From Siderastrea siderea (taxonomy: Eukaryota; Cnidaria; Anthozoa; Scleractinia; Rhizangiidae), in NCBI GenBank assembly GCA_964030785.1, contig OZ034967.1, forward strand, positions 46,282,533 to 46,346,532: DNA of 64,000 nucleotides, given 5' to 3'. The notes beneath the pieces are model-generated. The model was not told where the DNA came from. It ran no database searches and worked only from the letters and a program-made list of their open reading frames with translations. The position numbers and the translations under genes were made by a program. How positions within the stretch are numbered: position 1 is the stretch's first letter; each line of letters opens with the position of its first letter. Positions 19,341-32,468 of the stretch are shown one piece after another.

Positions 19341-20624
19341 CTTTCTGTTTACTCTTTCTATTACTTGGGTTAGATCAGGTTGTACTAGACTTAAAGCGTA
19401 CGCAGGCGACGTCTGATAAGCAACTCAGCTGGCGTGGCACCTGTGGTGCCGTGTGGGGTGGTGCGATATATTAAGAGAGAATCTGCTCTTCTATGTTTCA
19501 TAGACCTACTCAAGATTGTTGCCTTCTAAGACCTGTTTCACCATCTGCTCCTTCACTACTCTGACCGACCTTCCGGCTAGCCCATTTGCGAGTGGTAAGG
19601 AGGAACTAAGGTGTGTTTAATCCCATTTTTTTTCATAAGCTCAGCAAATTCATTTATTTCTCTGTTAATTTCCTCATCTATCTTCCAACAGTGGATCACT
19701 AGTAAGGCCCACTGTGCAGGCTTCAAAAGCCTCCTGAAGTCCTTTATCCATTCCCAATGAACATTTTTCTGCAAAAGCCAATGTGAAGGTGCTAATGTTG
19801 TAGCTAGCCCTGGCAAGAAGGAATGATAATACTGAATCATTCCCAAGAAAGATCTTAGTTCAGCTAGTTCACTAACATGCGTGGGGATGGAGCTCTCTTC
19901 AATCTTCTCCTATACTGGCTGCAAACCTGCAGCAGTTATTCTCCGGCTTCAAAAATTCATAATTTAGTAATTTCAGATGCAAATTGTATTTGTGTAGCCT
20001 GTCCAATATGGCCCCTATTGTCCAAAGGTTCTCTTGCCAGTCAATTCCTCCTATGAAAATGTCATCTTGTTTGCATAGACATTTTAAAATTCCTTGGAGA
20101 ATTTAATCCATTTTTGCCTGATGTATTTTTAGGGATGACTTGACAGCATAGGGTAACTTCAAGTAGGAATACAGACCTTTGTGAGTAGTGATAGTCAAGT
20201 ATTCTTGACTTTCTTTGTCGACATTCAACTGAGCAAAGGAATCCGACAGATCAAGCTTACCAAATACCTTAGAGCCCACTAGTGCAATATATGAATCTTG
20301 CGTAGTGAGCAGGACACAAGAACAAATCGATACCTTTTACAATAAGGGAGTCATGAGAATTTATTCACCACAGGCACTTATAAACACTATGAATCAACAA
20401 CTGTTTACACTCTGGATTACGAGAAGGACAAGATAAGTCTTTTCGTTGTTTTGTAGGGTTCTCTTCTTCTTCGTTTTGTGGAATCTCAGAAGAACTATAG
20501 TTCATTTTTAGGAACATTGACGATAAAAATTGAAACTGTGTTGGGTGAAATAAAAAATTTTGATTTGAATTATATTGAACTGGAATTAAATTTATTTTCT
20601 GCCTTTACGCCTATTGTTCTTTGT

Positions 20625-20896
20625 CTTGGCGTTTCGTATGCTAGTCAACATACATTTTCAAAAGTTACCGTTACAGTGTTTGAAATTTGTCTTTGAATTT
20701 TAACGTTAGTAGTGAAAAGCTGTTGCTTTTTCAGCTACAGCTTCTCAGGACAGACAGTCCGAAGTATTAAATTACTGTTAAGAGCATTTTTCTTAATCTC
20801 GGTTCCAGACCCTTATTGTAAACTATATAAACAGTTTTCAAACACTGCAACGGTAACTTTTGAAAATGTATGTTGACTAATATTCGAAACGTCAAG
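20625..20896. repeat. Inverted repeat with 65-bp arms
   Basis: GGCGTTTCGTATGCTAGTCA...CATTTTCAAAAGTTACCG is repeated inverted at 20833-20896 with few mismatches, around about 140 bp. Probably a MITE or hairpin repeat; no TSD seen. Confidence 0.6.
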
Positions 20897-20899
20897 TTA

Positions 20900-21897
20900 A
20901 TCAAAATGCGTTTATTCACAATGTTTATCACTGCTGTTTGTGTTTTATTCTTAATCAAGCTACGATGGCCTAAGAACAAAAGTTTATATGTAATGTTTTT
21001 TAATCTTCCAAAAATTCTGGGGGGGGGGGGGCTCGAGCCCCACCCTACCCCTTCCCCTACTACGGGCTATGTTCCAGCAGAAGGAGACTACTGTACTCTG
21101 GGCACCCAAAGGTGCCAAGATTACTCAGGTGCTCACTTTATTAGTACAATCAGCTTTCAATCAGTTTTCTCGGTCATATCATGACACACCAATAAAACGA
21201 TGAAGAATTTAAACTACTAGTGGTGTTCAAAACTGTTTGTCGAATTTTTAGATGATGTTTAAAGGTCACTTGTATTTTAAATTCTTATTTACGCTTGCAC
21301 TCGTACAGTTTCCAAAATACTCAATATTAAGAAATGAAGGAATACTAAAACAAATTTAAAAAACGCAATTTAGTTACAACATCTCTAGAACAGTTAAGAA
21401 TTCATTCGCAGCATGAATGGTCTGGCAATGTTGTCTATCAAATATCTATCTACAATGTAATGCAGGCTACATGGGATTGACAGAAAAGACAGTAAAACCA
21501 ACAAAACTCAAATCCACCGTACCGAAAAAGATGGCGACTGGTACATTTACCCATAGTTCTTAGCGCAGAAAAACCCTAAAAACGCTCGTAAAAAACGCGA
21601 AGAAAAGTTGTTAAGACTTCAAACTTAGCATACACAATGTTGTTAGCAACGGAACAAATTTACGCAAAAAATATGACTTTTTATGTGCCTATTGGGCATG
21701 TTAGGTTCGCAAGGTATTGTGGTAAAAATGTACAGCTGCCATCTTTTTCCGCATGGTGGATTATCCATTCACTTTCTTAAGTTAGCTTTGGCTTATGTTT
21801 GGTAATGCTAGGGTCTTAGTTTCTTCTTATATCTATAATCTTCACATTTATTCAAGGGTATATTTTTTGCTAGCCCGTAGCACACGATTGTAAATAG
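20900..21897. other. Intergenic stretch, no gene recognised
   Basis: Holds a 10-base poly(G) run at about 21020 and otherwise AT-rich sequence with no convincing coding frame. Confidence 0.45.
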
Positions 21898-22260
21898 GGA
21901 GCTTAAGCAACAACGACCGCGACGGGAAGGAAAGCGTCCGATTAAAAGTCCCTTTACAATCTTTTAAACGTCTTTGCGATTATTCCAACTCATTTTACCT
22001 GTCTAATGTAGTCGAACTAACTAGAGCTTAATTTGTAAGGACGGCGTTACACTTCAGGGAGAAAAACGAAAATTCAACGTCGTGCGTTCACGTTCTACAT
22101 AAAACTTTGAATTTGGCCATTTCACGTTGTAGCTGTGCACGGAACGGCAAAAAATGTACCAAAAAGTATAACCCACGTGCAGAGTCATTGTTCTGCTGAT
22201 CAAAGCCTTTGTTTTGTGGAGTTATCACTAGTCGTCGAGGTCGTCTTTGCTTAAGCTCCC
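21898..22260. mobile_element. MITE with GGGAGCTTAAGCAA ends
   Basis: 363 bp with imperfect inverted termini GGGAGCTTAAGCAACAACGA and GGGAGCTTAAGCAAAGACGA. No ORF. Located just downstream of the gene B stop. Confidence 0.6.
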
Positions 22261-22398
22261 TAACAACAAAACCAGCACAATAAAATCTGGTCAATTAGCC
22301 ATCCTTTAAGTTACGGTTAAGATCATTCGCTTTCGTGGATCCACACCAAAGTGTTAACCCATGCCAACCTGAAATTCCTTGTACTGAAGTCTGTGACC

Positions 22399-22718
22399 TC
22401 AAGCTGGCGCGCTTCCTTTACTGTTGAAGTTATCTTTCTTAGACACTGTGATATCGCTACACGAGCTCGACCTCACTGGCAATGGCTGAGTTATATTTTG
22501 GCGATTTGCAGGACTACCTCCTACGATTGGGTTAATAATATTCTCAACACCTTCGTAGCCCCCACCGTCTGCCTGGTCAACCAGACGTTGATTCCCAGGG
22601 TCATTATTATAATTATTCCTTTTTTTGTGACGCCACCAAATAACCAATCCGACGACAGAGACAGTGGGAACAAGAGCAACAATTGGAATGTAGATTTCTT
22701 CCCGCCCACCCACCGCAC
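22399..22718 (-). CDS. Gene B exon 10: membrane helix and cytoplasmic tail
   Basis: Acceptor CTTGTTACAG; short Gly-rich start, helix YIPIVALVPTVSVVGLVIWW, then RHKKR. The tail has GGGYEGVENIINPI and ends RSSSCSDITVSKKDN. TGA at 22399-22401. It aligns with gene C in NPI and in the S-S-S-C-x-D-I-x-V motif. Confidence 0.8.
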
Positions 22719-25700
22719 CTGTAACAAGAAAAATGATTATTGTTATCCTTAGGACAGCTAACCAAAAAAAAAACTTTTCATGAGCACCTGCTGAGCACTG
22801 ACTGACTAAATGAAAAAGTGAATGAATGAATGAATGAATGAATGAATGAATGAATGGATGAATGGATGGATGGATGGATGGATGGATGGATGAGTGAATG
22901 AATGAATGAATGAATGAATGAATGACTGAATGAATGAATGAATGAATGAATGAATGAGTGAATGAATAAATGAATGAATGAATGAATGAATGAATGAATG
23001 GATGAATGAATGAATGAATGAATGAATGAATGAAGGAATGACTGACTGACTGACTGACTGACTGACTGACTGACTGACTGACTGACTGACTGACTGACTG
23101 TAAGTAATTTGCGGTTGAAGAAGTTAGAATTTAGATCTTTCCCCGCGAAACCCAAACTTTTCGGGAACGGGCAAGAAAGTCATTTTGATCAGCAGAAATC
23201 AGAATTCACCTTCGTAGTGAAAGATGAAGTCGTGAACCCCCTACCCTGAGTACCCTGGGTACCAGAGGTTTCTCTCGCGCACTTTCGAGTAAGACACTAA
23301 AGTTCGCGCGTGTTTGAGTGGGCGAGAAAAGCCTCTGGCACCGAAGGTATGAACCCCTAAAAGTCAGTTTAAATTTGAATTTTCGTAAAGTTAATTAATT
23401 CACTTTTCGTGAGGAAAAAGGATTGAAAGAAAAAAAGGAATGATACCAGGAAAGAGAAAAATTTTGGTACCTTTACAGCCATAGAGCTCCACTCTCATTG
23501 AGATGTGTCTATGCCAAGCTGTTGGACGAAAACGGACGTAACGTGCCCTGATTGGTGGGTTAAGGTCATGAGAAACAACAGTATCCCGGTCTGTGTTTCC
23601 AGCGAATTCCTACGTCAATGAAAGGAGAAATTATTAAGTTAAGTATTTTAGCTCTTTTTGTTCCAAGGTTTGAATTCAGCCCATCTCTACGGTAATACAT
23701 ATTTCCTTTTTACCAACTATCCTGAAGGTACGTTTCTACTATTACCTTGCTACGCCTCAGGCAATTCGAAAAAGTGGAAGTATTCCGAGCAACGTAGCGT
23801 TTTGCGATTTAATTAAGTGGTGAAATTGACTTGTATGACCTTTAATAGTTGATCTAACTCAATTATAATTGAGCATAATTGAATCGTACTTTGAACTTGT
23901 CATAACTTATTTTTATGTAGTTAACTGTTTTCAGTTCCAGTTTGTTTTAGGAATATTTGGGTGTCTGTAAAACCCGGAACACCCCGGAACACCCCGGAAC
24001 ACCCCGGAACACCCCCGGAACACCCCGGAACATCCCCGGAACACCCCCGGAACACCCCGGAACAGCCCGGAACAACCCTGGAACACCCCTGGAACATCCC
24101 ATAATACCCCGGAACACCCTCGAAACAGCAAGGAACAGCCCCGGAACACCAAAAATAGTGGTCAGCGGTCAGACTGCTCACGAATTGACTAAGCCGAAGA
24201 CCTCTAAAGATTCCCAATTCTTCATAAGACTTTTGCGGATCACCCTGAGATTTCCGAGCATTTCAAGAATGCTTGAAATATTTTCGAAGCTTTTAAGAAC
24301 AGCGAAAAAACCATTAATTAATGGGAAATATATATCATGCACGTGACCTTCATATCAATAACTTACGATTTTCAGTGATATGAAAATGTGACAGTTGAAC
24401 TGTTAATTCTGCACTGATTTTTCTCGTGCGAGGTTTGCATTATCACGTTCAAAAAACAGGTGTGACCTCAAGGACATAACAAAGCCAAATGATACAGTGT
24501 CACGCAATGTTATAAGGTCATTATTCCGAGGACACACGATCGTCATCGTTTTATTTCCACAGGTGCATGGAAATGTTTGGCCGCCGGTTCGTTACGCTAA
24601 TATACAGTGAATATATACACCTCATTTTAAAAAAACCTCAGTTCGTATTAATTTGAAGTATCATACCGTAGTGCATGAGTGCTTCAGGAATGTTAAAATC
24701 CGAGAACGTTTTTCCATGTCTAATAAATTCCCATCTTGCAGCTTTCTCTTGTCATATTTGAATGACAACGTTTTTGCAGTTAGGCCTGCATATGTTTTTG
24801 GTTAACAAAAGAGCGTAGCTTGGAAGATAAATGAGTGGGAGAAATGTGCGCCTGCAAAAAAGTACTCACTATATTTTTGTAGAGGTATCCGAGGGCTTAT
24901 AATGTCTGTAATGTAGGATGGGAGCAAAAGGAACCCGGGAGCAAAAGGATCCAACGAGTTTACACTCTTATAGCGAGAAAAGGAACAAGTATTTTATTTA
25001 CTTTCACAAGATCTAGTTAGACTTTAAGAGAAAAATTCAGTAAACGAAAAAAGGAAAATATCAACGATAAGAGTACATATCAGATTTCCTTGAACTTTGC
25101 AAAGTTCGTGTGCTCCCTCAATAAGCCAACTTTATACGTTGCGCTAAACCTTGAGTTACAACTTACTTCTCAAAACTATTCAAACATTTTCCTAATTGGT
25201 CTTTAGAAGGAGCGGCGGTGTTTCTTTGCCCAGTTCGTACAGTAACAGCAAGTGGGGCACTTATTGAGAAAATGCGGTCGTACTAGCTACATAAATTGAA
25301 AAGGAACAGTCTTTACGGGAAAAAAATAAATCCTATAGACGTTTAACAGCCTGCAAAATCTGTTTTGTTTTGCGTGCAAAATCTGTCACGCAATGCCCAA
25401 GAGTAAGTTATCACGACCGTGACGTGTTATATGGTGAATTGAATTATTATTCGGGATGCCCACCCCCAGAATTTTACTTACAGACGTCACATCGGTTTGT
25501 CGAGAGTTATAATGCAAATCTCACATGAGTTACAACAACTTCAATAATTGAATTGAAATATTCAAAATCAAATCTTTGTCGATCTAAAGGACACCAATGT
25601 TATTTTTTATTTTATTTTTGTCATTTTGTCTTCGGGTGATCTGCAAAGGTCTTCGGAAAAATTCGGAAATCTTCGTTAATCTTCGGAGGTCCTCGGGTCA

Positions 25701-28700
25701 GTTTATGCGTGAGCGGTCTGACCGCTGACCAGAATTTTTGGTGTTCAAGAGTGTTCCTGGCTGTATTGAGGGTATTCCGGGGCATTTTGGGATGTTCGGG
25801 GGTATTATGGGATGTTCCAGGGGTGTTCCGGGGTTGTTCCGGGCTGTTCCGGGCTGTTCCGGTGGTGTTCCGGGGGTGTTCCGGGGGTGTTCCGGGGTGT
25901 TCCGGGGGTGTTCCGGGGTGTTCCGGGGTGTTCCGGGGTGTTCCGGGGTGTTCCGGGTGTGTTCCGGGTTTTACAGACACCCGGAATATTTCGGTGAAAT
26001 GAACTGTTTCACCTTTTCCGCACTTTGTCCTTGCTCCTTGTAGTACTGAAAGTTCGATCCATCGTTACTATACTGTACTTTGTACTTGGTTACCCACTGG
26101 ATGCGATATCTAGGGCACCAACTGGGGTTATAGTTTCTTCCTTGAGATGCTAGACGTGTTACTTTAGTGAGCTGATTACCCAGATCAATCTGTAGCCATT
26201 GATTAGCATCATTTGTGCGCGCTGACCATGATCCTGATTTTTTTGCAGTTTCTTGAAAGTTAAGTCTTCCCTGTATGGCGGCATGATCAGCATCAAATTC
26301 TGAAGAGGCACTGATTTGTGCTTCCGAGATTGAACCACTTTCCATGCCGAGAGCTTGTTGACATTCTGGGAATCGAATAAAAACACTGCGATTTAATAAG
26401 GATTTAAAGCAAAGTTTTACCGTACTGACTATATACCAATTATTCCTCCACAGTTTTTCTTCCCAGCATAGTTTTTTTTTAAACAACTGAGCGACTTCTC
26501 CCGAGCTGATCGGTTCTCGTTTATTGTAAATAGGGCTGTTAACAAGAAAATGAAAATGATGTCACATGTGATGCAAGCTGTCTCGGCCTGAAGGATAAAT
26601 TTTGCCAAACTCTTTTCGACAGAACTGCATGTTTAAGCTGGAATGTTTAATAAGGACACAATCGTTAGTCGGTGAAATTTAAATTTTAATCCATTGATCA
26701 TGCGTAATTTGCGAGGCAAAAAAGAGAAAATATTTGTCTTAGTTTGAAAGAAAATTTTTCAATGGCAGGAACTAGTAGCCGACTCGTAGCTACGAAGGAG
26801 GTGAAAGCGAATTTGCACGGACTCAGATTAATCATTGAGTGGACGTGAGCACATCTTATAGTAACTTGCTTCCAAAGTTTATTTTAGTTTAAAAAAGCTT
26901 GTTTTGCGTATTGTAAAAAACAAATTGACGTCACTTTCCGTGTGTGTGAACTGTTATTGATAATAAATTCCATCATTTTGGAAGTTTTATAATCATAGTG
27001 CACGGTATAAATCTGATGGTGTATCTGCTGATTAAATACATGTCTACTCCAACTGTAACTTCTGTGTTAGTTTGAAGGTAAATGTGAACTCTCCCTTGTG
27101 TTAAGTGGAAGCTCCTACAACGCAATACATACCTGAATATCAATGTTTTACCTTATAACTGGGTACAAACATGCTAAAGGGCTTTTAAAGTTTCCCTATT
27201 ATGGCTTTAAATACACGTACATTTTTGCAACGAGCATTTCTTGCCCAACAGTGTTTCGTGTTTAAATAGAGTTATACCATTACCATGGCCTGTATCAAGC
27301 AGCATTTATCCAATCAAAAAAAGAACCTATTCAAGAACATAAACTGCCTGTTTTCTCACTGGACATCCAGTATATAAAAACTATTACCCATTTCTGCCTG
27401 CCTTGGAAAAATAGGAGTTCTTATTCGTGGGTTTTTTTTACATAATTGCAAGAGATATTTGTCATTGTCGGATTGTATTACGGACTCACTGAGTGCTTAT
27501 TTAATTAACTAATCATCGGTTGATCTATTTAGAATAAATGATTGATGAATCAACCAAACTACCGATCGATATGATGGAAAGGTTGATTGACTGCTTAATA
27601 AATATGCTGCCAATGCCCACGTGCACCCCTGCTGATGAAATTGATCTTACCATTTTCATCACTGGAGGTTTCTTTTTTGTCCGTTGGGGCTCTCATGGCT
27701 GTCTCGTCGCCGTCCGTTCCTTCAGATGCTCCCTGATTCATCGTTTCTTCCATAAGTTCGTCTTCATACTTCGTAACATCATCTGCTGGTTGTGGCAAAA
27801 ATGTAGAGCACAACCTTGATACGTGTGCTTATCCACACCTTATCCACACTTTTTGTTACAGTGTAGACCCAATGGAATGAAGGCTGTCCGTTAACTGAAG
27901 TTCTGAATGTCTTAATAGATGGACGGACGAATGGATAGAAAGACAGAGGGAAAGAAGGATGGCAAGGACGGACGGTTGGTAGTTGGACGAATTGATAAAT
28001 GAATGATGGACTGATAGATTAATGGATGGATGGACTGGTAGGTAGTTGGACGAGTACATAAATGAATTGATGGACTGATAAATTGATGGATGGATACATA
28101 GATTGAATCTTTTATTTTCATACGGCATTCTATCGAAAATTCAAATATACAAGTTTTACTTTAGGTGGTTAGATAGATGGATAAGCAAGCAAGTGAGCTG
28201 AAGAATGAGTTTGTTTCAATTCTTACCTCGAAGTGAATCTGGATCTGGCTCATCTCCTTCTCCATCAATAGGGGTCTGGTCAGTTGGGTCTTCTAAAGCA
28301 TCAAACTTTTTAAGTCAGTGGATAAATGATTCATTGCGTGAGTGAGTGCGTGCGTGAGTAACATAGAAAAACGGTTGAGGGAGTGAGCGAAACTTCGTGT
28401 CAATGGAGTAACTTTTGCTTAATACGTAGAACAAGTTATTGAAAGCTCTTGAGCAGCCACTCTCTGGTTGGATGGACGGCCGGTAAGGTGGATGGTTGGA
28501 TGTACAGGTGAGATGAATGGATGGATGGACTGGTAGGTAGGTAGTTGGATGAGTGGATAAATGAATTGATGGACTGATAAATTAATGGATGGATGGATGG
28601 ATGGATGGATGGATGGATGAATGAGTGAATGAATGAATGAATGAATGAATGAATGAATGAATGGATGATGGATGGATGGATGGATGGATGAATGAATGGA

Positions 28701-31700
28701 TGGATGGACGGATGAATGAATGAATGATGAATGAATGAGTGAATGAATAAATGAATGAATGACTGACTGACTGACTGACTGAATGATTGAATGAATTAAT
28801 GAATCAATGAATCAACGAATGAAGCAATGAATCAACGAATGAATCAATGAATCAATCAATGAATCAATGAATCAATGAATGATGAATGAATCAATGAATG
28901 AATCAATGAATGAATGAATGAATGAATGACTGACTGACTGAATGAACGAATGAATGAGTGAATGAATAAATGAATGAATGAATGAATGAATGAATGAATG
29001 AATGAATGAATGAATGGATGATGGATGGATGGATGGATGGATGAATGAATGGATGGATGGACGGATGAATGAATGAATGATGAATGAATGAATGAGTGAA
29101 TGAATGAATGAATGAATGACTGACTGACTGACTGACTGAATGATTGAATGAATTAATGAATCAATGAATCAACGAATGAAGCAATGAATCAACGAATGAA
29201 TCAATGAATCAATCAATGAATCAATGAATCAATGAATGATGAATGAATCAATGAATGAATCAATGAATGAATGAATGAATGAATGACTGACTGACTGACT
29301 GAATGAATGAATGAATGAGTGAATGAATAAATGAATGAATGAATGAATGAATGAATGACTAACTGACTGACTGACTGACTGACTAACTGACTGAATGAAT
29401 GAATGAATGAATGAATGAATCAATCAATCAATGAATCAATCAATGAAGCAATGAATCAATGAATGAATCAATGAATCAATCAATGATAAATGAATGAATG
29501 AATGAATGAATGACCGACTAACTGACTGACTGACTGACTGACTGACTGAATGAATGAATGAATGAATGAATGAATGAATGAATGAATGAATGAATGAAGG
29601 AAGGAAGGAAGGAGGGAAGGAAGGAAGGAATGAATGAATGGATGGATGGATGGATGGATGGATGGATGAATGAATGACTGACTGAATGAATGAATGAATG
29701 AATGAATGAATGGATGGATGATGGATGGATGGATGGATGAATGAATGGATGGATGCATGAATGAATGAATGAATGAATGAATGAATGAATGAGTGAATGA
29801 ATAAATGAATGAATGAGTGAATGAATGAATGAATGAATGAATGAATGAATGAAGGAAGGAATGACTGACTGACTGACTGACTGACTGAATGAATGAATGA
29901 ATGAATAAATCAATGAATGAATGAATCAATGAATCAACGAATGAAGCAATGAATCAATGAATGAATCAATGAATCAATCAATAAATCAATGAATGATGAA
30001 TGAATGAATGAATGAATGAATGAATGAATGAATGAATGACTGACTGACTGACTGACTGGCTGACTGATTGACTGACTGACTGACTGAATGAATGAATGAA
30101 TGAATGAATGAATGAATGAATGAATGAATGAATGACTAACTGACTGACTGACTGACTGACTGACTGACGGAGTGAATGAATGAATGAATGAATGAATGAA
30201 TGAATGAATGAATCAATGAATGAATGAATGAATGAATGACTTTATTTAAGGGTAAAAGTGTTTAGGTTAACTAATTTTGGACACTGTTAAAAGCTATCAT
30301 AGAAATTAAAAGTACAATTGCTAAATTAATAAATTGCCAATTTAGTTTGAAGGAAAAAACGTCTATCACTCTTTTAAGAGTGATAAGATGACAACAAAAA
30401 TCCATACAGTAACAGGGGGGTAAGTATATTGCTGCACTGAAACCGACTTTGTGTGCTCCGAATTGTCCCTAAGAATCTAGGTAAGAAAACCATTAAAAGC
30501 GGTATTTGGTATAGAATCTGAGAGTTACTGCAGTGATCTCCAGCTTGTGAACTAAGGTGCGAAAACAAATAGAATTCCAACTTTCTTTATACGGTTATTA
30601 TAGCGGAAGTCAAATTAACATCTCAGAATATTACGTCCAACTTGTAAATAACAATTGCTTTAGTGTCAGTTCTATTAGTATTTAAAAAGTGACGATCACC
30701 AACAACACTAGACAACTTACATCAACTACCTAGTTTCCTTTTCTAATCATGCGTGATTAGAATCAGGCGTGTTAAGCGTAGGTTTGTTGGTTCTACACTC
30801 CTTGTGAGTAACTATGGTTATATTCTTCAATTAAAAAAAAAACGTATAACACCGGCAAGACGTTTATCCTCTCACTGGTTCCAGGTTCTCATGTTGTGCG
30901 CACAACTGTGACACTGTTTAACTCACTTGAATAAGTTGGATCGACCATTGGGTCGTTCGTTGGATCACCCGCTGTGCAACCATCTGGACATGCGCATCTG
31001 TGGGTCAGAGTGAATGTCTAAAGGAAGAAGGACAGAAACGTTACTGGTAACACTAGTTTAAGAAATTTCTTATTAATACTCTTTATTATATGGCTAGAGC
31101 TTGTAAATATATAACGCGCGTTGTGATTGGCCAATACTCGGGGCTGGATTTTCCCGTAATGCCACAGGTATTATGAGCTATGTTAATGCGCGGCAGGTAA
31201 AGCGGGAATATAGAAAATGTGAAAGTACATTTGATTCAAATTGTCTCTTTTCACTTAGCTTCAAATCATTCGAACTGTGTCTTTCAAGATTTCTACTTTT
31301 TCTTGTGCGATATAATTTTTTTGTGTGTGAAATAAATTAAAACTGCTGAGTTATGAATGCTTTCCGGTAGACTGTTTCATTCATCCCAATCCGCCACGAA
31401 TCGCTTTTTAAGTAGTAGAGTGTTAGACAGAGCCATATAATAAACTTCTTATTAACTCTCACTAGCTCAGGCCCGTACTGGGAGAATATTGCCCTCAGTC
31501 TTTCTTGTACGGACCTCGCTTCGCTCGTTCCGTACCAGAAAGACCTCGGGCAATATTCTCCCAGTACGGCCCTCGAGTTCGGTTAATAAGTAGTAAATAA
31601 TGATATATCATGTTGTATTGAAGCTGAAAAGCCCTTTTGAGGGAGGTGCAATAAAATATGTATGAAATTCGTATATTTTTTTGTATTTTGAATGTATTTT

Positions 31701-32426
31701 GTTTATAAATTTACCTTACCCATTCGGTGCGATCATTATCAACTTTAAATTCTGCTTCCTTTTTACTTGTTTTGCTTTGATCGCAAATCAGTCTCACTCT
31801 GGAGTACCATTCCTCAGTGAAGTCACTAAGAAAGTCAGAGAGGAGGTGTGTGAGGATTTAATTACGTTGTTTTGATCCACATATCGCCCCGAGGTTGAAT
31901 GCGGTTGAATGTTCGCAATGCAATGGAATTATAACCGAGCGTTGTGAGTAGGTACAGATAACCAAAAGAATATTAAACTGTACGTACTGAGACTTATATA
32001 TCAGCTCTGGTGTCCTGGAAACACTATCGTAACCCCACGTTAATCCGTCCACTTCGCCTATTTTTATGTAAGCTGATCTTGTCCACCGACATATCTAAAC
32101 AAAGGATTAAAAGGAACGGCAGTGAAACATAACAGGTTAAAATACCAGGCAATTTTTGTTTTACAGAGCAATGTTTGCGGTTAATGTTCACCAAGTTTCT
32201 TTTAACTTTGAGTGAAGTTGATGGTAATACATAGTCCACTGATATTAATCCCAAACGAAAAATCAGTACTGGTTTTTAAGGGGTTTTATTCCTTACTAAA
32301 TATGCCAGTAATGCAACGTGAAGTTGTGATAACCCTACTCCTTTTTTTCCAGTTTGTATTTGGAACACCACACAAAAATAGCCCCAGTACAATTAATCTG
32401 CACTGTATCTGCGATGTTACCTAATT

Positions 32427-32468
<42 letters not shown>

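Larger units (their letters stand above)
15520..20290 (-). mobile_element. Decayed Gypsy pol relic, split by a LINE
   Basis: Minus frames at 20290-19580 give RT pieces: KVFGKLDLSDSFAQLNVD, then QDDIFIGG, then GMIQYYHSFLPGLATTLAP. They are fused by deletion to an integrase piece (NGIKHTLVPPYHSQ). On the far side of the LINE, 15727-15520 gives the integrase C-terminal GPY/F region (RWILGRVVKVCGPRTNLVRT, VHADHLIRA). Stops and frameshifts occur throughout. Confidence 0.75.

Noticed and set aside
22778..23155. Ser/His/Phe/Ile-rich ORF of 125 codons
   Set aside because: It is a translation of the ATGA/CTGA tetranucleotide repeat; the same applies to the frames at 29229-29929.
23921..26043. Gly/Cys/Ser/Phe or Pro/Asn/Thr-rich ORFs on both strands
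   Set aside because: They are frames through the GGAACACCCC decamer arms of the foldback element, mirrored at its two ends.
28560..30240. CRISPR array or satellite centromere repeat
   Set aside because: Simple tetranucleotide repeats without spacers, in an intron of a eukaryotic gene.
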